DNA of 64,000 nucleotides, from contig NC_088319.1 in NCBI RefSeq assembly GCF_910592395.1, forward strand, positions 10,294,001 through 10,358,000, written 5' to 3'. The DNA comes from Lineus longissimus (taxonomy: Eukaryota; Nemertea; Pilidiophora; Heteronemertea; Lineidae). The translations under genes were made by a program, and so were the position numbers. Position 1 is the first letter of the stretch; every line of letters begins with the position of its first letter. Of the stretch, positions 58,911-64,000 are shown one piece after another. Below the pieces are notes generated by a model. That model searched no databases, was not told where the DNA came from, and worked only from the letters and a program-made list of their open reading frames with translations.

Positions 58911-60036
58911 GTTTTGAATGTGTCCACGGCTAATTTGATTGTTAACTGGCCTGGTTATAGCATTTCTTTCAAAGAATGTAATCGACACTAATGCAATTGT
59001 CCTTTAATATCTCTAAGTGTGAATTCAGATGATAACCTCTACTGTTGTTGATTTCAGACAGTAAACCCCAACTTATAACTTTTTAGCTAGGTTTTTGAGC
59101 GAGCACCTGGGAGGATGAATACTCCCAGGAGGAAATCACTTCCAAGTGCAGAGCGAACGCTGAAGAAGAAGAAGCTAGGTTTTTCATTGCAACAAAGGTC
59201 ATTGGTCATTGATTTCCTCCTTTCTGTTTTTTTGTGGGATTAATTTGGGATTTAATCCTGCAGGAATTGTCCCCACTCGGTGACTGTTCAACGCTTGCTA
59301 GACAGCTTCCTGGGACTGAATTCATGATCTTGGATTAAACAGGCGTGAAATTAATGTAGATTTCTTTAGCCCAGTAGGTTGGGTGATTGTACAGGTTCTG
59401 TTACTGTAATGAAGACCGACTTCAGTGTTTATTCTGTATCTGGTATGAGAGAAATTATAAAATCCAATTGCAATACTGGAAAAAGACCATTGTGTGAGAA
59501 GCAGGAAAAATACTTGTTTCCAGTGTATTACCAGGTTATAGGATAGAAGCAGCCTCTCCTGTCCTCTATCAAAATACCATACTAACTTTTCAACCAAGTC
59601 ACCAAATCAGTCTTCCTCCAAATTGCTCATCTGCACTATGCTAAGCTTCCTCAGCCCTAACTAATCCTTCGGCCCGGCGCAAGTCGGCCGATTCAACTCC
59701 GGTCATTCCGCTCAGTTAGCGTTGCGATGCGTTGATAACACGTCGGTTAATTACGCCGCACCCTTGAGAGGAGAAAACGAGCATTAAAGCCTCGGCATAA
59801 TGGCCGATCCATCGAAGAAAATCCACGATGGATCATGGAGTTATTTTAGGCTGCTGGCCATCTCTACGCAGAGAGAGTGTATAACCAACTTGAGCAGCTA
59901 AGATAGTTTTCCTTAGCTTTTTGATACCTTCACTGCCCGAGGTCTTTTGGAGGGGTAAACGATTAGTACGTTCTTTGAAAGAAATGCTGTAACCAGGCCA
60001 GTGAAAAATCAAATTAGCCGTGGACGCATTCAAAAC
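58911..60036. mobile_element. Pair of 70-bp inverted repeats 1 kb apart
   Basis: 58911-58980 (GTTTTGAATGTGTCCACGGC ... CATTTCTTTCAAAGAATGTA) returns in reverse complement at 59967-60036 with about six mismatches. The interval holds a SINE tail and unrecognised sequence. It may be one element with terminal inverted repeats or two opposed copies of a dispersed repeat. Confidence 0.6.
59095..59175 (+). repeat. SINE 3' tail fragment
   Basis: AGGATGAATACTCCCAGGAG, AAATCACTTCCAAGTGCAGA and GAACGCTGAAGAAGAAGAAG match, in sense orientation, the tail of the SINE at 28320-28692. Confidence 0.65.
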
Positions 60037-60039
60037 ACG

Positions 60040-63000
60040 GCCAACAAGTCCACTTCATGTGTGAATGTGTCTTAGCGATTAAAGGTGGCCCGTCTTGTTG
60101 GTAGGGAGATGAGAAACATGGATAGTTTAGTTAAAAGTCACATTTGGTGGGAAATACCATCTTTCAATAATTTCATGTAGAATCTAAATCTCTACCTTAC
60201 TTTTGCTTGTCACGATGCCATATGTGCAACCTCCACGTCTCCAGCTATAGCCCTTTTCTCGAATGATGTCAATGGTAAATTCTAAGATTGAAAGTTTTTT
60301 GACATAGAGTCTTGCCAGTTTGTGACAATGCACAAGTCTAATTGAAAGGAATCATCTCGTCTTACTGAAGGCCTCATGGCGACATGGGCCAATTAGTGTG
60401 GGACATGAAATGTCGAGGGCAAATAAAGAATCACCAAAACTAACTGCCATACACCGAGACTGATTCAAATGATATGGTTTGATATAGTCCACTGTCAACA
60501 CTTCACTGCAGCTCCCATCTCTTCCAGATAAAGCCAGCTTCACTTTTCAGTAGCCCACATCATTCTTGGCCTTTGAAGATCTCACACATTCCTGGTTCAT
60601 TATACTCTACTAGGAACTTTTTCTATGTATAATCTCTCCAAATGTCAATAAGAAGTTCATTCTTTGTGAGAACTCAAGACTGAGCTGTGTAGACAATATT
60701 ATGGGCACGGATTATGAGGAAAATCAGTTGGAAGATAACATCACAAGAGAGGAGTCAAACTGACAAATCCTGTTCACAGCAATATTAGTTTACCCATTCA
60801 AGCAACACAGCCCCCCTACATTGTTTAATATATTTTCACTGAACATATGTTTTTAGTTTAAATACCAAATCTGATAGTATTCAGGCTGCAAAGCTTCTCA
60901 GAGGTTTTATCGATTTGAGTCACGACTCCTCAAAAACTTTCACGAAGTTTTAAGTCAAGGGATGGGAAGTACCAGTTCTTTGATCAACAATGGAACAAAT
61001 ATTTGCCAGTTTGTTGCTGACACCAGTGGAGTTATGCCACTGGCTGACGCAATGGCCTTCCTCCCACACCTTTGGAGTATTGTCGCTGCACACTCATCAC
61101 TGCGCGGCCAAGTGGCGCTGCTGGCTGAGGCCAGACTGAGATGTAAGCCTAGGACTGGGACCATTGCCCTAAGTCTTTGCGAATGATCCTAGGTAGTCTT
61201 TTCGGTGCATCATTGGAGACAGTACACCACTCGGTTTTTCTTAAACAGTTGAGCAGCACTTGTGAAACAATGAATCCAAACGAAGGATCGAATTCATGCA
61301 CCTCGATTTTTTGTCGATTTGCAGTCAAGCATGCTAACACCTCGACCATGGGGCCAGGACATAAGGCCCCCCCCCACAAAAAGCTAGCCACAATTTCTGA
61401 TGAGAGAACTTTGACTGACACTAATGGAAAATGATAAAACACTACTAAGAGGATTTGTAATCAATATTCAGCACGTGAACTAAAGTTTCGAAAATCTAAC
61501 ATCGTGTAAGAGCTGTCATAACCTCAGATGGTGTGCAGCATGTCAAACCAGAAAATTCATGCCCTGTTCGTATGTCAGTGGGTACACAGTAATGTAGTCA
61601 AGAAGAATTTGACTGACATGAAGCAAAGAAGAGATGAAAGAAAGTCTCCTGATCTGTATTCAGCACGTGAATAATATCAAAATCTAACATGGCCGGCATG
61701 TGCCATGTTCATCATCTTTGGGGACAGCAAAATAAATCCGACACTTCGACATGATCAGGGCTTTCCAACTACTGTAAGCAGGTAGTCGGGGCAACTGGCT
61801 GAACCAGGGAGCACCAGATAACCGACAAGCGGCCCCCTGGGCTGACAGGCTGCCTGGATCAGCAGCCTGATCAATTTTTGTTTTGGTTTTTGACTCCCAA
61901 TCACATTATAACCACCAAACACATGGAAAATGGGTACAAAAAAGTCTATTTCAGCTGCAAATTCTTCCTTATTGGGGCTAGACAATGCACACAATCAATC
62001 CCGAAAAGTACGTTAGGGGGTCGTCTCGCATTTTTCGCGGCATTATCTCTTCATCAGAGACCATCAGCGATGACCCGCTCTGAGCAGGGATTGGAAAGCG
62101 GCCCTAATGATAATCATGTATCAAACCATCGCTTGAAGGAAAGCTGTGGTGTTGAGTTTCATAGACGTATCTCAGTGGATTGCACAAGCTATTCAAGCTA
62201 TATCATACTTAAGAAATTGGCTCATTAGTTTTTGCACAGCAGCCAAAAAGAACAGTGACATTTACTCATGAATTGGGTGCTAGGCACTAACTTTCTGCAA
62301 CTAAATTTGGCTACTCATGGCGGCTGAGTTAATAGAGGGTCTAGGCTTATCTCTGCAACTTCACAAAGAGTATCATTGAAGGTGAAAGACATATTTGGGT
62401 GACCTACAAAAATGGCCCCCATCAACCAACGCCAAATGATAGATATATCGTAAACAATGTCTAGCCACAATTATCCCAGATATAATATCATGATATAAAC
62501 CCGAGAATCTTCTGGTCGGATATTAAATCAGCCCATGGTTCCGATTTCTTCCAGTTGCCCATTGTCAGTCAATTGAATTAGTAAGAGCTGATTCGTGGTA
62601 ACGACTTCAGTTAACAATACCATAGACATGACAGATCTGTGTACATGTTGTGTATAAAATGTACAGGAATCCATGACAAAACTTCTTGAACCAGACTGAA
62701 ATTGCGTATATATCTGGTATAATAAAATCAGGAAATTTTGCCTCCGCTGCTGATAAAACATAATGTACGAGCACCAGAGCTCGTTTAGTGACCGTTTGAT
62801 GTTGTTGGTGTACATTTCATCTGATCAGCACAACAATGCACACACGCTGGAGAATTCTTCTCTGAAGGGCCATTGGTCACTGATAGTTTTCATTTGTAAA
62901 TTGAATGATTAGTTATTGCCTGACCATGCCAGCTTTTGAGCCCCCGACCAGATTTGGAGCAACAACGACCAAATTGACAAACAAAATGGCAGGGTTGGGT

Positions 63001-64000
63001 GGATCAGCTCAGACTTGTCTATCAGAATGTTGGCAATATGCCATCAAGCCTATCATTTCATACAAACACTCCAGAAAAAAATGTTTTTTGCCTTCTAAGC
63101 CCACACATAGGTCGGCAGAGTTAACTCCTTTGTGGCTTAGCATCTTTTGTAGAAACTTGGCAGTACGCCAACCAACTATAAATTTGATAATTCTCAATCT
63201 GCTGCTTCAAAAAGTACTCACATTCAGTCAAAAATCACTGAAGACTAACACCGAACTATTGACAATTCACACGAATGCTTGCTGCGGAAAAAAATTACAA
63301 TCCATAGAATTCATGATAAAAACAATATCATTTGAAGGTCGGATGGAAATGAAAATAAGGGGGTTTCAGTTAAAATCCACTTCATTTCTTGAGAAAATCA
63401 AGCCTGAAGTGAGATTAAACTTTATGGAATGAATCCATAAAACTCAATTTCAATTCCTTAAAGGCTCAACTTGCGTCCTTGACACTGCATTCTTAAGAAT
63501 AAACGCTTTGCATATAAATTGAAACACAGCAAGCCACGGGCTACAGTTGGGGATCTACTGCTCCAACTGAGTTGGTTATCAACACAGACAGGAACCGCAA
63601 CTTTTGATTTAAAACTGCAAACTGCTGCATAGAGATTTGCGGCTGATTTTTTATACTTGCTGGAAAGTCAGTGTTGGAAAATTTCTGCAAGCTCTGGTAA
63701 GATGTGAAGTAATATCTTTGTCATTATGAATAATCCTCATTTGTCGAACTTTGCTTCTGCAAAAGTGAATGCCAGCTAACTAATCAAATAACTGTATTAA
63801 ATTGCCAAACTTTCGCTATCTTTGGTTTTTGGGGATTATATGAATCGCCGTGATTGGAAGTGTGGACATCTCTATTACACTCTAAGATCGGATCATCTGT
63901 ATTGAATGGACCCGAAACATGGATATCGATGTGAAATAGATGCAGGTTATTGGTGTGGAACTCGAGGAGATGAAGGGAGAAGAGGAGCCGTTCAATGTTA
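60040..64000. other. Stretch without recognised gene
   Basis: No conserved coding sequence was recognised. A direct repeat around GTATTCAGCACGTGAAT occurs near 61465 and 61660. The longest frame, 62905-63432 (175 codons, plus), has no recognised motif and an ordinary AT-rich composition. Confidence 0.4.

Noticed and set aside
62905-63432. 175-codon open frame on the plus strand
   Set aside because: No recognisable domain, no good start context, AT-driven composition. Probably chance.

Overview
This is a eukaryotic nuclear window from an invertebrate animal, most likely marine. The evidence is two conserved animal genes split by spliceosomal introns, AT-rich non-coding DNA, and a dense, varied load of short inverted-repeat elements, minisatellites, tRNA-derived SINEs and decayed LINE fragments. 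The species cannot be named from the sequence.

Left end, 1-7.7 kb, plus strand: the C-terminal two thirds of an acetyl-CoA transporter of the endoplasmic reticulum (SLC33A1/AT-1 family). Seven exons join in phase and end at a stop codon at 7690-7692. One intron has a GC-AG boundary. An eighth exon, at 4386-4494, is a diverged second copy of the exon at 5383-5491. It has the same length (109 nt), the same phases and the same donor. The pair could only be spliced as alternatives, because including both would shift the frame. This is the most interesting observation in the window.

7.7-24.4 kb: no recognisable host gene. It holds a foldback structure with a 15-bp minisatellite in its arms (7981-9032), a LINE remnant, several short inverted-repeat elements, and a very large imperfect palindrome whose arms carry an approximately 70-bp minisatellite (12469-14721) followed by a long extension of the same array to 16.44 kb. 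Further MITE-like elements follow, one of them nested inside another.

24.4-29.9 kb, minus strand: heparan sulfate D-glucuronyl C5-epimerase (GLCE). Four exons give about 550 residues, including the three tyrosines of the active site. The N-terminal exon with the membrane anchor was not found. It may lie in the long stretch to the right or beyond the window.

29.9-64 kb: no convincing conserved gene. It contains copies of the same mobile families, a second LINE remnant with an RNase H fragment, several tandem repeats with units of 20-300 bp, a 280-bp near-perfect hairpin, and one CpG-containing promoter-like stretch (50.4-51.2 kb) with a possible start exon. Part of this region may be the first intron of GLCE.

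The two genes are not obviously linked in function. One supplies acetyl-CoA to the ER lumen; the other modifies heparan sulfate in the Golgi. Their 3' ends face each other across about 16.7 kb.
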